A stretch of DNA of 64,000 bases from Notospermus geniculatus (GCA_002633025.1 NMRB01000260.1:186883-250882), one strand, 5' to 3'; numbered from the stretch's first letter, positions 22,261-34,700 are shown. Numbers and translations are program-made. The notes: generated from the sequence alone by a model not told the origin.

Positions 22261-24024
22261 CAAGGAGTTGATCTCGCGAGTTTTCAGTTTTGGGATCGGC
22301 TGAACGCAACGTCATGACGTCAGTCTCGGTTCTGTTTCAGATTTCCTGAAAAGATATCTATCTTGCGTGTGTCACTGCGCAGGCGCGGTGACCTTTCCAC
22401 ACATCCTTCAGGGTCACTGACCTTGGGATTTCCGACATCTCTCTCTCCCAATTACTGACTTACTGCTGACGTCAGTAACTTGGATGAAACTGTTAAATCC
22501 AATTTGAAGGATTCATTTGTTAATCCACAAATCGCGTGCAAGGTAATCACAAACCCGAAATACAGTAATTTGAAAAGTACCCATTATTGGATGGGATTAT
22601 GTATGGATTCTAAATCAGCTTGAAAGTCACACTCTGGATTGTCTTTTGATTCATTCAAATGACCTACACCACATGATGGATGAGGGAAAAGATGGCGAGT
22701 CGGGAGTCTGACCTCTGGTCGAAGGTCAAGGTCATCTACCAGGAAGCCTTGATCCAAAATTTGATGAGAAAGAACAAATAAGACAACAGCACTTGTTTCT
22801 GAATCAGGTTCTAAGAGTTCCTGGACAAATGACGCAGAACGTTGTTGTGGCAACCCAGCAAACCCAGGGGCCGGTTCAAGTTTACAAAAGGCATGTAATA
22901 TTAGGTCTCATGGAAGAATCCGAAGGCCCTATTGGAATTGTTTAACATGTTCTGGTATAGGCCTACATGTACATGTACTTGTATATTGTGATATTGGATA
23001 TATGATGGAACACGAGGAAAAATCATCAGCTCGCGGATTTGATGTCGATGGCATTTCCTTCCAATGGTACTTGGTCAGGTTGAGGAGACGTAAGTTTACA
23101 TGTACTTTTTCGTTAATGAATCAACTGGACGCCATTTTCAAGTCACATGACCTCGCTACATACGGCGCCCAGCAAATCACACGAGAGTTCTGTGTCACCT
23201 GACCTGGAGAAGCCAATCAGCATCCGTGCCAGATTTCTTGTCAAGCAATCTTTCAGTCTCGCACACTCTCCATCATCGAAACGAACCAACATCGAGAGAA
23301 CCCACCGTAATATTCCACTTCCTTTGACATATACCAGAGATTATAATGTTACATAGAATGGCGTTTGTTATTGCGGCGGCGATAAGGGGTGAGCCCTCAG
23401 GGTGTGTACACGTCTAGCGTTATTCCCCTCATTAAAACTCCACATATCACGTAATGAAAAGAAAGACAGGCAATCGATATTTTACTCAGAGCCTAATCTG
23501 AGTCCATTTTAATCAACAGTTTCTCTTCGTGATCTGAAACTGGAAGGTTCAGATAAAGACATCGTGCTCCCTCTTGACCTCAACTCATCCACTAGGGGGC
23601 CGTCCAGGCGGGGCAGGAGTCGTCCCCCCCCCCAAACACCCACTAGGAAGAAAATGCCATCAACATCAAAACTGCGAGTTGATGTTCTTGACTTCAACTG
23701 GTCCGCGGGGGGGCAGTCGAGGTGGGACGGGAGCCCCACCGCCTCCATGCCCACCACCACCCCAAGTGGTGCATAGGCCCAGTCTCCTTCGACGGGAAAC
23801 CCATGATATGATAGACTGAATCATCCGAGGAGGAGTGGGCTGTTAACTTTCCAATGGAAACATTCCAAGATCCGAACCTCTAAGCCACTACGGTACATAT
23901 TCCATCGTATAGTCATGATATCAGGTTGAAGTAGCGATTGATTGGAAAACATTCCAGGTTTGAACGAGATATGTGAGTTGCCGTGAACTAGTTCAAATTG
24001 CATCGGTCGATTTTCCTGTCTTAA

Positions 24025-24271
24025 AGATAATGTATCACGGATATTTTCGCGGGCCACGAAATTCATTGTTTATTTACATTTTGTTTGTTTATGTCTCGTT
24101 TTTTTTGTCTTATGAGTAATTTGTTGGTGGCATGCCCCTCTAGAAATTCCTTTGATACTGAAAATATTCAATTTGGTGGGTTGGCATGTCCCAAAAGTCC
24201 AAAATAACATAATGTAAACATCAATGTTTACAAACATTAAATGTAAACAATGAAGTCGTGATATATTATCT
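24025..24271. mobile_element. TTAA MITE with empty site in B2
   Basis: TTAA at 24021-24024 and 24272-24275; inverted ends AGATAATGTATCACG and AGATAATATATCACG. B2 carries a single TTAA at about 36157 with no insertion. 247 bp, AT-rich interior, non-coding. Confidence 0.9.
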
Positions 24272-24359
24272 TTAACGGCTACGAGGAAACTGACCCGATT
24301 ATTCAATTTACCATCGAATTCCTTCAAAGAAATCTTCCTTTCCGTGTTACGTGTACTTT

Positions 24360-24850
24360 ACAATACAAAGAATGACTACCCAATACAAGAGTACAAAGAA
24401 TGAATGCCCACGACTAGAGTACAAAGAATGAATACCCAAAAGAAGAGTACAAAGAATGAATACCCAAAAGAAGAGTACAAAGAATGAATACCCAAAAGAA
24501 GAGTACAAAGAATAAATACCCAAAACAAGAGTACAAAGAATGAATACCCAAAACAAGAGTACAAAGTACAATTGAAGAGTACAATTGTGCTGCAGTGTTC
24601 TCTGTTGTCCGTTATTTCATCATTGTTTTCATACTAGATGTATATGTTTGATATCGGTGTACGAGCTAATCAGAGCTCATGTTTAATCATTTTGTAACAT
24701 ACCGATGAAAATATAGCTTACATCATATCATATCACAAAGAATGGCCCAAGACAAGAGTACACAGAATGAATACCCAATTACAAGAGTACAAAGAATGAA
24801 TAACCAATACAAGAGTACAAAGAATGAATACCCAATAAGAATATGAAGAA
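24360..24850. repeat. 28-bp minisatellite in two clusters (B1)
   Basis: Units GAGTACAAAGAATGAATACC followed by CAAAAGAA or CAAAACAA, about seven in 24360-24575 and four degenerate ones in 24735-24850, separated by about 160 bp of unique sequence. Long minus-strand frames here are repetitive translations, not genes. Confidence 0.9.
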
Positions 24851-27051
24851 TGAATGCACTTCAGACATTCTCAAGGAGTTTGTGAAGGCCCTCCCTTCCT
24901 AAGCGGGCAGTTCACGTTGTTGAAGACGTCCTCAGGTCGTCCATCTTCCCGTGAGTAGATTGCCATCAAGTGTTTACAACGTGCTAATCACTGTCTAGAC
25001 CATGATGTTACTATATTTGGAAGGATAATGACAAGAAACTTGGTAGGCAGCGAAGGAATGGCCCATTCTCGACACTCAAGTAATAGGTTACGTTGATGAG
25101 ATTGGCATGCGAGTCAATTCCTTCGTCGAGTTAGAAGAGCAACTGCTGATAATGACGTTGGTCACAAGTTTAATACTCCAGTTAGCTGGAGGCTGAAGAC
25201 CTCGAAACTGACTGACATGTGCTAGCCTCGACCACCACCTGACGTGACTACAGAATTCGACCGAGAAACCTCCTGGGCCCGTAGGTCTATTCATAAAACC
25301 TTGCCAGGCTAAGTTAGTTGCTGAAGTGCCCAGTTTGTTCAGCCCAGTGTGCACACCTAGCAACCAACTGAGCTAGGCCCTGATCACCAACATTACATGT
25401 ATGACCACTGAAGACGAACTAGAACTGCTCCGCCTCGGTCGAGCTCCCTGGTCACATGAAAATGCAAAGCAAAGGAAGAAAGAGTGAACTACGCACATAA
25501 TATACCGTACGTTTCGCATTGGGCAAATAGTAACCTTTCGTAAAAAGCTCTCCCTAATGAACTCCTTGAAACCGAACCAGCCAAGGGTAGGAAAGTAATG
25601 TAATCGCCCTGGGTCTAGAATCTAATAAGGCCACCGTGCTAATCAACTTTTGTGATTAGTGCAAATGTTAATTGTGTTTGTTGGTAATTCATGTCGAAGA
25701 AGAAGATGAGCTGGCTTACACTTTGGCAGGTTTGGAAAGGCTGTGGAGGTGAGCGAACTCCCTGTCGAACAACAGGTCCCCAAACTACATGCATAAACAG
25801 CCTACTACAAATGTCCAGAAGTGACAGGCTGTCTGCCACTGGATATCTGAAAATAGCCACTTGAGTACGTCGTTAAAATCTGGCCAGCCTGGACACTTGT
25901 AGTGAGGGGCAGAGTAGTGAGGGGCATAAAAGGGTCGACGACCCCTGACTGAATCTCGTGTTGGTCCTGCCACACGATAGAGTCCACACCCTTCTTCGTC
26001 GTCTACAAACAAGGCATCCACTTATCAGGAACAATTTCTCAACTGCAGGCGACAGTCCACGCCCTCGCAGACGAAATACCATCATCAGGCGACAGAAGGC
26101 TGTTTGTCACCAAAGATTCCTTTCTGCTGCCACTCCCATATGTACAAAAAGATCACCAAACATGAAGGCTTTTAGCCAAACACTCAAAGATATGGAAGGA
26201 ATCTACGACTGGCTAGACATGTGAACGAGTGGATCACGTGATTTCATGACGTCCTTGGACTGCTAACTGGTGGAGACCCCTAACGGCAAGAAAGTCTCTC
26301 ATTCCTCAGATTGTTCATGCACTTTGATTCTGATCAAGGTTTCCTCAGTTGAGCCCCCACAGTTCAACAATTCTGTTATTTCATGCCCTTGAACTAGATT
26401 TAGATTTACTACACAAGAACCATTGTTTTGAGTAAACAGAAGAGAGTGCTCACCAGGAAGACGACACGGTCTATGAGAAACGGTTGGGAGTGGTACAGCG
26501 AGCAAAAAAACATCCTTAGTAACGAATTCTGCTATGAATAGCTACAACTGAACAAGAGATTCGCATATCGATATTCATGCTGTGTTTGGTAAATATTTAA
26601 GAATAAGAACGAATCACTTTATGATAACTAGCAGCGATGCTTCATGTTTCAATGGCTTTATTATTCCCCTGAACAGAGATGATATTATGTGGAATGTTTA
26701 CAACATGTTTTTTTTACACTGATCAGCGATGTTCAAAATTCCGACTTGTTATTACCATCATATTTGTCTACATGACGGTTTTTTCTTGATGCATTACATG
26801 TTATCAGTGGGAGATTAAACCAATCATTGGAACCAATCACAGTCAACACCCCAAACCGATAAACAATGACGTTTTTTTTGGCAGTTAAGTATTCCATCCA
26901 CGTTTTCGCTGTAATCCATTACGGAAAGTAAATGACGTTCTGTTTGGCACCATTCGAAGTGAGGGGGAAGTAATGAAGCAAGAGATAGCACCGGTGTTAT
27001 AGAATCTATTGTCTCTCGCTTCCTGATACCCGCCTGTAACACCGGTGCTAT

Positions 27052-27679
27052 NNNNNNNNNNNNNNNNNNNNNNNNNNNNNNNNNNNNNNNNNNNNNNNNN
27101 NNNNNNNNNNNNNNNNNNNNNNNNNNNNNNNNNNNNNNNNNNNNNNNNNNNNNNNNNNNNNNNNNNNNNNNNNNNNNNNNNNNNNNNNNNNNNNNNNNNN
27201 NNNNNNNNNNNNNNNNNNNNNNNNNNNNNNNNNNNNNNNNNNNNNNNNNNNNNNNNNNNNNNNNNNNNNNNNNNNNNNNNNNNNNNNNNNNNNNNNNNNN
27301 NNNNNNNNNNNNNNNNNNNNNNNNNNNNNNNNNNNNNNNNNNNNNNNNNNNNNNNNNNNNNNNNNNNNNNNNNNNNNNNNNNNNNNNNNNNNNNNNNNNN
27401 NNNNNNNNNNNNNNNNNNNNNNNNNNNNNNNNNNNNNNNNNNNNNNNNNNNNNNNNNNNNNNNNNNNNNNNNNNNNNNNNNNNNNNNNNNNNNNNNNNNN
27501 NNNNNNNNNNNNNNNNNNNNNNNNNNNNNNNNNNNNNNNNNNNNNNNNNNNNNNNNNNNNNNNNNNNNNNNNNNNNNNNNNNNNNNNNNNNNNNNNNNNN
27601 NNNNNNNNNNNNNNNNNNNNNNNNNNNNNNNNNNNNNNNNNNNNNNNNNNNNNNNNNNNNNNNNNNNNNNNNNNNNNNN
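27052..27679. other. Assembly gap (N run)
   Basis: 628 unknown bases. Immediately before it, ATAGCACCGGTGTTATA (about 26983) is repeated in inverse as TAACACCGGTGCTAT touching the first N; immediately after it is a T run and a GGGCATGGCGCCCT-type GC-rich repeat. B2 has unrelated sequence here. Confidence 0.99.
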
Positions 27680-28093
27680 TTTTTTTTTTTTTAGGGCATG
27701 GCGCCCTAGGGGGTTAAAAAAGGGCACAATGGCGCCCCCTTTTGGCGGCATGGCGCGGCGCCACTCTAAAATGGCCTAGATATAACACTGCACCGCCTAC
27801 CTGTATCATCCATACCGGACATGATACCAGTCATGCCAGTTCGATCGGTTTTAGTAGAAAAAAAGTTTAAGGTTACCTTGACGGGAGGAAGTGGAGTGGG
27901 TAAGTATGATCATACAGTAAACAAAGAATCATAATGATAACACCCTATCATAACAAGCCGTTCTCTTGAAGTTGATTCCTATGACCCTCTGCCCCTCGGC
28001 CAGCTCATATCAATACAATATCCTCATATCATCTATCCTTTTGTTTGTATTGCTATCAGAAGTGACTTATATCTCATTAATGCGCGGTTCTAG

Positions 28094-28163
28094 ACGGCGG
28101 TACCTACTCTATTTTGACTGGACCAGTCAAGGAATTTCTCATATCCCGCACGTACTTTGAAGA
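28094..28163 (+). CDS. Internal coding exon, unknown protein (B1 allele)
   Basis: Acceptor GCGCGGTTCTAG and donor GTAAGA enclose 70 bases. In the frame beginning with two carried bases there are 22 open codons, starting GGTYSILTGPVKEFLIS and ending RTYFE, with two bases left over. In-frame stops lie just upstream in the putative intron. The B2 copy (39651-39720) is identical and keeps a valid donor, GTGAGA. The acceptor pyrimidine tract is only moderate. Protein not recognised. Confidence 0.4.
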
Positions 28164-28684
28164 GTAAGATCAGAATAACGTGGAGACCAGTCAGTGTCTA
28201 GACAAGTTGAAGAGAGAATGACTGTTCCATGAGATATATAGATTTGTCACTTTGGCAGAGTTTTTCCTTTGCAAGGTTTCGTTGACACACTGGCTAACTT
28301 CTTCCGACAAATGCTTGAATAGTGAAGTTCCGCTTGGTACGTACGCGTAACCAAAGAAGAGGGCAGCAAGATGCGCCAGAATCCGATAAGATTACACAGG
28401 AGTGGTGATGCTTGGACAGGATCGGGCTGAAGTCCCGAGACGACAAGGTAAACACAGGCAGGTTTGTCTGCTAACCGAGTTAGTCTCGCCGACATTTACA
28501 TAATTCACCAAAATGTACGAATTTTCTCGAAAATTGTTTGAAAGCTTTTTCATAAAAGCCATCTAATTGATAAAAATGGTACCTGTAGTTTCTAAATCAT
28601 ATCAATGTTAACGTTCAGTTTATCTGGAACAACATGGAAGTTTTATAAAGAATACATAACATGTACTTCAATCACAACACGACT

Positions 28685-28995
28685 GCTGCTGGTTTGCACT
28701 ATGAAATGTTTGAACACTAGTGCTGCTGGTGTGACTATGAAATGTTTGAACACGAGTGCTGCTGGTTTGCACTATGGAATGTTTGAACATACATGTAAGT
28801 ACTGCTTGTGTGCCCTATGGTGTTTGAACAGGAGGGGTGCTGGTGTGCACTATGAAATGTTTGAACAGGAGTGCACTATGAAATGTTTGAACATAGGTGC
28901 TGCTTGTGTGCCCTATGATGTTTGAACAGGAGTGCTGCTAGTGTGCACTATGAAATGTTTGAACACGAATGCTGCTAGTGTGCACTATGAAATCG
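28685..28995. repeat. 37-bp minisatellite (B1)
   Basis: Units of ATGAAATGTTTGAACA, then GGAGTGCTGCTGGTGTGCACT, about eight, some truncated. The B2 allele is longer (40300-40772, about thirteen units). Confidence 0.9.
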
Positions 28996-29622
28996 TTGAA
29001 GCACAAGACAGTTCATTAGAACTTCCTACATGTATGAAACCTACACCTCGCGTCAACTGAATATATTGTAGTACGTGAATATAATCCTTCATGATGCAAA
29101 AGCACTAATGTTCTGTCTCAGAATCTTTCAGGCAGGAAAAGTTCACAACTTTCGGTAGATGAGCAACTTCCATTACCAGGGATTCTAATGTACAGTTTAT
29201 CTCATTCCAACTCAACTTGACCATGCTATGTACACTTATGTACGTGTAATCTCAGGTTGGGACACAAGATACAGGGCTTCAAGACTAGTAACCCCACGAG
29301 TATTTGCGTGTTTGATGAAAGGACCCCCAGGGTATCCGCGGAGGTAATTGACATAACAAAGGCGTAGGCGAAATCGACATGACTCTATTGTCAACATGGA
29401 GTGACTGGCTTCCGAGTACATATTAGAGATATTTATTGGCGTGTTTCAATTCCCTTCACTGCAACAAGTGATAATTTGATTTTTTAATGTTAGATGTGAG
29501 GCAAGTGGCCTGAATTTAATGAGGATGGATGAAGTATGGTAATGGCATTCGTCTAGTATACATGGTAGCTGGATTGTGCCGTCATAGAAGGAAAGTATTG
29601 TGCCTGAATTGTTAATGCCCCC

Positions 29623-29870
29623 ATCACACTGAGTTAGTTCTCAGGACGTTCTTGAAAATGTTGACGAACGGGTTCAAACTGTGTGCGAACGGAGTGGACG
29701 TAGTGGGAACTTACAGTGTATTACAGTCTTTTTACGAACTTCCTGGACGGGCTCGGACGGGAAGGGTGCTCCATAACTTCGAGGCTTTATTTGGCCAACG
29801 TTGCACGTTCTAGCCCGTTTGACGATTTTTTAGGACGGGGCAGGACGTTTTGAGAACTTTCAGTGTGACA
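29623..29870. mobile_element. MITE-like inverted-repeat element (B1)
   Basis: Ends TCACACTGAGTTAGTTCTCA and TCACACTGAAAGTTCTCA in inverse orientation, extending through GGACGTTCT. Present in both B copies, so older than their divergence. Confidence 0.65.
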
Positions 29871-30300
29871 GTACCTTTAAGAAGGAACAAAGGTCATGGC
29901 TCCTGCTACGTGAGGTATTTGCACTGCGTCAAGAACGTCGTGACGCGACGTCATTGCGTAGCTTTCCTCTGTTTTCGACGCATTCGGTACAACCGTTCAC
30001 AGTGCCGCCCTGTCGGGTAAAAAGTGTGCGGCCGGTAGGCCTACCTCCTTCTGACTCCCGACAAGGGGAGTGACGACTCACACAACTGCGTCGGTAGCCT
30101 GAGGCAGTCAGTGTCCTCCGTCGGCCGACGAGGTTTGATAACTAGACGTTCATTTAATCCGGTTGGTCCACCTCGGGCCATGTTTCATATTACCAACCAA
30201 TCAAAATGATGATCACATCCAATAAACTCATGTCAACATCTTGATTACATTTCAGCCGATGACAGATCGCTCTTGAAGCGGTCTATAACTTCAGTTTGTT

Positions 30301-30543
30301 TCACTGATTATTAGGGAGGTTTTTGGACAGTCGAATGTAGTTCAACACCGTCCTCTCATCAGCCTCCAAAGAAACTGTGGAAATCATAGGAGCTTTCACA
30401 TCTACGAAGTCGGTTGGTATAAAATGCAGGTTGAAAGTTAACCTGCAGGCAATAGTACTTGCAATACATTTGACTTTACCATTGCTTGAAGCCAAGGCCA
30501 GATTATTGTAGCCGGAATTTGTACACACCATGTGAACCGTCAT
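30301..30543 (-). CDS. Possible small coding frame (B1 allele)
   Basis: An ATG-initiated frame of 80 codons (starting MTVHMVCTNSGYNN). Against B2 (42090-42320) the two internal indels are each 6 bases and keep frame, while a 2-base difference changes only the last 16 or so codons. In-frame indels hint at coding; the several replacements (Cys/Ser, Thr/Ile) do not show strong constraint. No motif recognised. Confidence 0.25.
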   Translation of the reverse strand: MTVHMVCTNSGYNNLALASSNGKVKCIASTIACRLTFNLHFIPTDFVDVKAPMISTVSLEADERTVLNYIRLSKNLPNNQ

Positions 30544-30924
30544 CTTTGACGTGAAAGTCCGCTATCATAGTATCCGAATGAAATGTACCACTATTATATT
30601 CATGAAGTCAGAGCTGCTGGCGTCCCTGCCTTTCCGAACTGGGTCTAGTTACGACTGGCTGATCACGATCATGACCCTAACCGGTCCACCGTGCCTAGAA
30701 TCTCAGGCCATCAACATCAACAGTCACGCAGCCGAGTAATAGGACCGAGAGGCGAGATGATGGATGTGGTTTTATTAATCAGGCCACAGATCGTGATTAG
30801 TAGCTATAATTAATGAGCCCACACAGAGGATGGTAGGCCGTCAGATATAGGAATCAGAGAAAAACCAATCGCGTGAACGAACATGTACCTATAGTTCAAC
30901 AAAAAACATCTTTAGTTGAAGAAC

Positions 30925-31160
30925 CCTGACAGCAGAGTGGTTATCACGTCCGCTAAGCAAGCGAGAGGTCCCGGGTTCGAATCCAGCCTGGGCCATATGG
31001 GTATCATCCCTCGCTCTTCACGTCCGTCGCATGGGAGAGTATAAGTCGTGGTGCCTTGCCCCTATGCAAGAGGGCATCCACCTTGCTCCTATATCTTGTA
31101 CCTTACCCTGATGCAAGGGCAAGTAAAAGACCCTATTCAAGTAAGGAACATGGGTTCCAG
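30925..31160 (+). mobile_element. tRNA-derived SINE, family 1 (B1)
   Basis: A head with box A (GCAGAGTGGTTATC) and box B (GGTTCGAATCC) is followed by a body containing GTCCGTCGCATGGGA, GGTGCCTTGCC and GCAAGGGCAAGTAAAAGACC, ending near GGAACATGGGTTCC. The same body follows a degenerate head at 46711-46845, which defines a family. The anticodon arm is imperfect, so this is not a functional tRNA gene. Confidence 0.75.
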
Positions 31161-31778
31161 GAATAAGTTTGACGATCAGATAGTTGTGAAACCACGCACG
31201 AACTATGAGCGTGTTGCTGCTGATGTGAGCAATCAACTTTAGTCAATGACTTAGAAAGTTCTTTCTCAGTTCATGGTATCGACGGCTTAAAATGTAACAG
31301 ATCCTCCAAACTCATTAACCATTTGTGAGAAGAACGAAAGAAGCCTTAGAGGACACCTTGCCGGAAGAGTGAAGTGATACGACGGAAAACGATTGAGTTA
31401 CCAGAGAAAGACAGGTTGATTGTTCATGAAAGGCTTCTCAATCTGGTTTGTGATCAGAAAGAGGGATTATTTGGAGGGTACCCGGGGCAAGGGACGGGTC
31501 TACTTAAGCTGTAGTGGAGACGTGATCCCAACTCAGGTAAACCAAGATTCCATGACCGGTCAGCAAATCTCTGTCCTCTCATCAACTGGGATCAAGTTTC
31601 TTCTCGGGTACGATTCAAGAAGCACTTGGTGTCCATCTGATTCTGAGGTATTTCGTACTTCCTGTTATTTCAATGTGTTTTAGGTCTCTGGACCTACGAC
31701 GGATCAAAGGACTGTATCACAGACGCTGATTCCTGAATGCTCCAGACCGAAGCTATGAAAGATGACCACCTTCTACCA

Positions 31779-31792
31779 CCAGAGGGCACGAC
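31779..31792 (+). promoter_or_regulatory. CTCF-like motif
   Basis: CCACCAGAGGGCAC fits the core CTCF consensus. In B2 the same place reads CCATCAGACATGAC, so the motif is lost there. Sequence match only. Confidence 0.3.
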
Positions 31793-32179
31793 CTGTGATG
31801 TATCTACTTATATGTAGCTGGAGATGGACATGAGATACATACAGTGTATCAGTCTCAAGATCAACCTGCTCTTGATAAGCAACAACTGATTCCCCGTTAG
31901 GACATATTGATAAGATTAGCCCTAAGACATGAGAGACCAACCTAATGGCATGTCCACACAATCATCAAACGTCATCATGATATCTGATATTGAATCAAAA
32001 TGGAGTTAATTCAATCTAGAAATATTTACTAAGAGATCATGTCACCTGATTTGGGTCATACAGTTAGAAGAGATGGAGTGTACTTCGTTTGGAGGCGAAA
32101 AGTACTCTGCACGAGGTGAAGTTGTCGGGTCTGAAAGTAGTTGCCAACCTCAACGTTTCGCCAGTCGTGATCCTCTCTT

Positions 32180-33337
32180 CACAGAAAAAAATAATTGTTT
32201 CGAACTGAGACTTATATCGTCTAGTACCGGTTTTGAGTAGATTATTTGTCTCATTCTGAGAGTTCATCTCCTCCTCATGAAACTATGTTCATCTATTGCA
32301 AGTCGTGAGACACAATATGCATCACTTTGAGATAATAATCAATTCTTTCCCTTCATTCAGTAAAATAGATCATCTCAGTAGGAGATAAAATCCATCTCAA
32401 AATGAGGCGTAGAGTAACGCCTGTCTCAGTTTGAGAAAAATGTTCATTGTATCGCGGCAGTGACATCTCGTATTGAGTCACAGAAAAAATGTTGATCTCA
32501 CTTTGAGATGAGATCGATTTCTGCAATGGCATTGAGACGTTGGGTTCTCAATCGGAGATGTCGTGTGTCTTGGCTGCTGTAGCTCGCATTTCATTTTGAG
32601 ACATGCTGAATCTCGATTTGAATAACGATTATGGACGTGCAGAAGTGCTACCGTTTACCATTTTCCAAATTTCTCCATATTTTCGCGGATGTTTGACATC
32701 ATTCAGTAAGTCATTTCTAATGCAGAGTTGTGTCTCATGAAGAATCTGTTGCTGTCTGTACACACAAGTCAGTTAGGCCTAGTTTTCTTCACCGTGCTGT
32801 TTGCCTAGGCCTGCATGCATGGTGCATGCATGTGCAGTGCATAGAGCATGTATACAATGACATCTGTTTTGAGAAACAGAGTCTCGACTTCCCCATCAGA
32901 GATGTAGTGCATACCGCTTGGCTTCACAGAAACATGCCAGTGATCGCTACATAGATGTAATTTTTGTGAACAACACAGTACATGTAGTTGTTTTATCAAT
33001 GCGTGTTTGTTTTGTAATTGACATATTTTTCTGTATCTCTTCACTCATTCGTACAGCAGGAGGCTTCTCAGTTAGAGATAAAAACGCATCTCCGAGCTTT
33101 GCCAATAATAGGAGACTAAATTCTCTCAACTGGAGACAAATCCCTGTCTCCAATCATGGAAGTATTATACTTCCATGCTTCAATTTGAGTAAAAGACCTT
33201 CTCAAACTGAGACAGGTAGATTATCTCATTCTGAGTAGGGAATTACTCAGTAAAAGAGACAAATTATGATCTCCTATTATTGGCAAAGCTCGGAGATGCT
33301 TTTTTATCTCAAATTGAAACAATTATTTTTTTCTGTG
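32180..33337. mobile_element. 1.16-kb non-autonomous transposon packed with TCTCA-N3-TGAGA palindromes
   Basis: Perfect 22-bp terminal inverted repeats begin CACAGAAAAAAATAATTG. It is flanked by TT at 32178-32179 and 33338-33339, and B2 has the uninterrupted site at 43997-43998. The interior repeats a 13-bp palindromic word (TCTCA, three or so bases, TGAGA) at 32249, 32424, 32496, 33200 and, with one or two changes, at 32351, 32395, 32466, 32546, 33066, 33124, 33224 and 33307. A further internal inverted repeat of about 34 bp links 33083-33115 to 33270-33305. No transposase frame is present. Superfamily unknown. Confidence 0.9.
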
Positions 33338-34560
33338 TTGATTGTGCCGACGGCAGCTGCAACTCTCGACCCTTGTCAGGCATGTCAGTATTGACCATCC
33401 AACCATTGGCTCTCTTTGAGGGATCTGCAGTTTTCACAGCACGGGAAAGTTTTGACGGTCATCAACAAACTGGTACAACATGACATTGAAGGATGGCACA
33501 GTTCCCTTCCTTACACAGAAACCGCTGTTGCTCTGGAATGTTCCACTGACATTTACATGAAAAACCCTCTCACACTCGGCACGTACCAAATCCTTAGACA
33601 ACCACCTTGGATGATCTAAACCTTTCTACCCATAAAGCTGGGAGACATCATCAAAAATCCAATGTTTACCAAATTAGTCGCTAATCATTACAAGCGTCGT
33701 ATTGGGAATTAATTGGTTATTTTGTGCAAAAATGCTGCTTTGGGCTGCCACTTTGAGTTAGCATCTTTAAAAATACCTTTGACAACCTCACAAGAGGCTG
33801 TTTCTCTTCTGGAGAGACGCAGGTCTGAGAAAAACCAGGAACTATTCTTCAACGATGTGCAGCTGGTGCTGAAGTGGTGCCATTAACATGGCTGAAGATA
33901 TAACTACCATCTCCATCATGCTCCAACAGAGTTTCATTAGATTTCGTATTCATGGGTTCGTGAGGGACATCACCCCCCTCCTCCCGCAATCCAGAGCGTA
34001 CCTTTCTTGACGTCTTCCGGAGCGTGGCCTCCATTATCCTGCTCTAAAAACCCATCCCTGCCCCAATCATCATATCCGTCTTGAAAGGTCAGGTCACACG
34101 TCCATTTCCCTTCGGCCCGCTGCGCCCCTTAATTCAGGGCATCACATGATTCAGAGCTCGTAATGAAGACATCAATGCAGACAATGCTCGTCATTAGGCG
34201 AATGTTTAAACCATTGATATCGTCAATGTTACAGGAGTCATATAGGAAGTGATAATTAGCCGCTTCACGACCTGGACAAGCAGATTGAGTAAATGCCATC
34301 GCTAGAATAATCCTGACCTTTCACAAATTACCCGTATGAAAGCTTTGATGATGTCAGTGAAAAGACGTCCGAAGGTAGAGCCTACATAACGATTCGATCA
34401 TGCAGGTTGGGAATCAGGTGACAGGGCCTAGTATCATTGAGCCAGGGACACAGCGAATCGTTTCTTGCCTCGACCTTGGCAGGTTTAGCACGTGACACCA
34501 CAATGCCGCCGCGACATCAGATTTCGCTTTAACACCTCATTTGGTTCCGGCGGATGAATT

Positions 34561-34700
34561 GATCGGGGTTCAGGAATGGTGATCACGTCTCAGGCCCCAT
34601 GGGCCTCACACGTGATCACGTCTCAGGCCCCAACTATACCGCAATGCACGTGCGTACTAGGTCATATCTACTTCTTCTCGTCGCCTGTAGATGGCGTGTA
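34561..34700. mobile_element. Element X, left arm
   Basis: About 140 bp that is repeated in inverse at 50074-50204. It contains a nested palindrome (GATCACGTCTCAGGCCCC and its complement). It directly follows the octamer GATGAATT (34553-34560), and the other arm directly precedes GATGAATT (50205-50212), as an 8-bp target duplication would. B2 begins with its very next base. Confidence 0.8.

Larger units (their letters stand above)
22561..34560. repeat. Duplicated block B, copy 1
   Basis: Aligns to 34701-45209 in the same orientation. B1-specific insertions: TTAA MITE 24025-24271, a gap-containing segment around 27035-27790, and the 1.16-kb transposon 32180-33337. B1 ends with GATGAATT, immediately followed by the left arm of element X. 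Long stretches 25380-26980 and 29900-30300 show no exon I can support. Confidence 0.9.

Noticed and set aside
22584-22853. 89-codon minus-strand frame present in both B copies
   Set aside because: The differences I could compare between copies change amino acids and no silent change was found, so there is no sign of protein constraint; no splice sites seen.
24347-24571. Hydrophobic open frame (VFILCTL-type repeats), also at 36243-36458
   Set aside because: It is the minus-strand translation of a 28-bp minisatellite; no start context or splice sites.
25150-25370. tRNA-like D-arm (TAGCTCAGTTGGTTGCTAGG) on the minus strand
   Set aside because: No box B at tRNA spacing and no tail; present in both B copies without further support, so not called a SINE.
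27860-27915. Walker A-like peptide TGGSGVGK on the plus strand
   Set aside because: B2 has an indel that shifts the frame and a changed GTAAGT; no surrounding GTPase or ATPase motifs.
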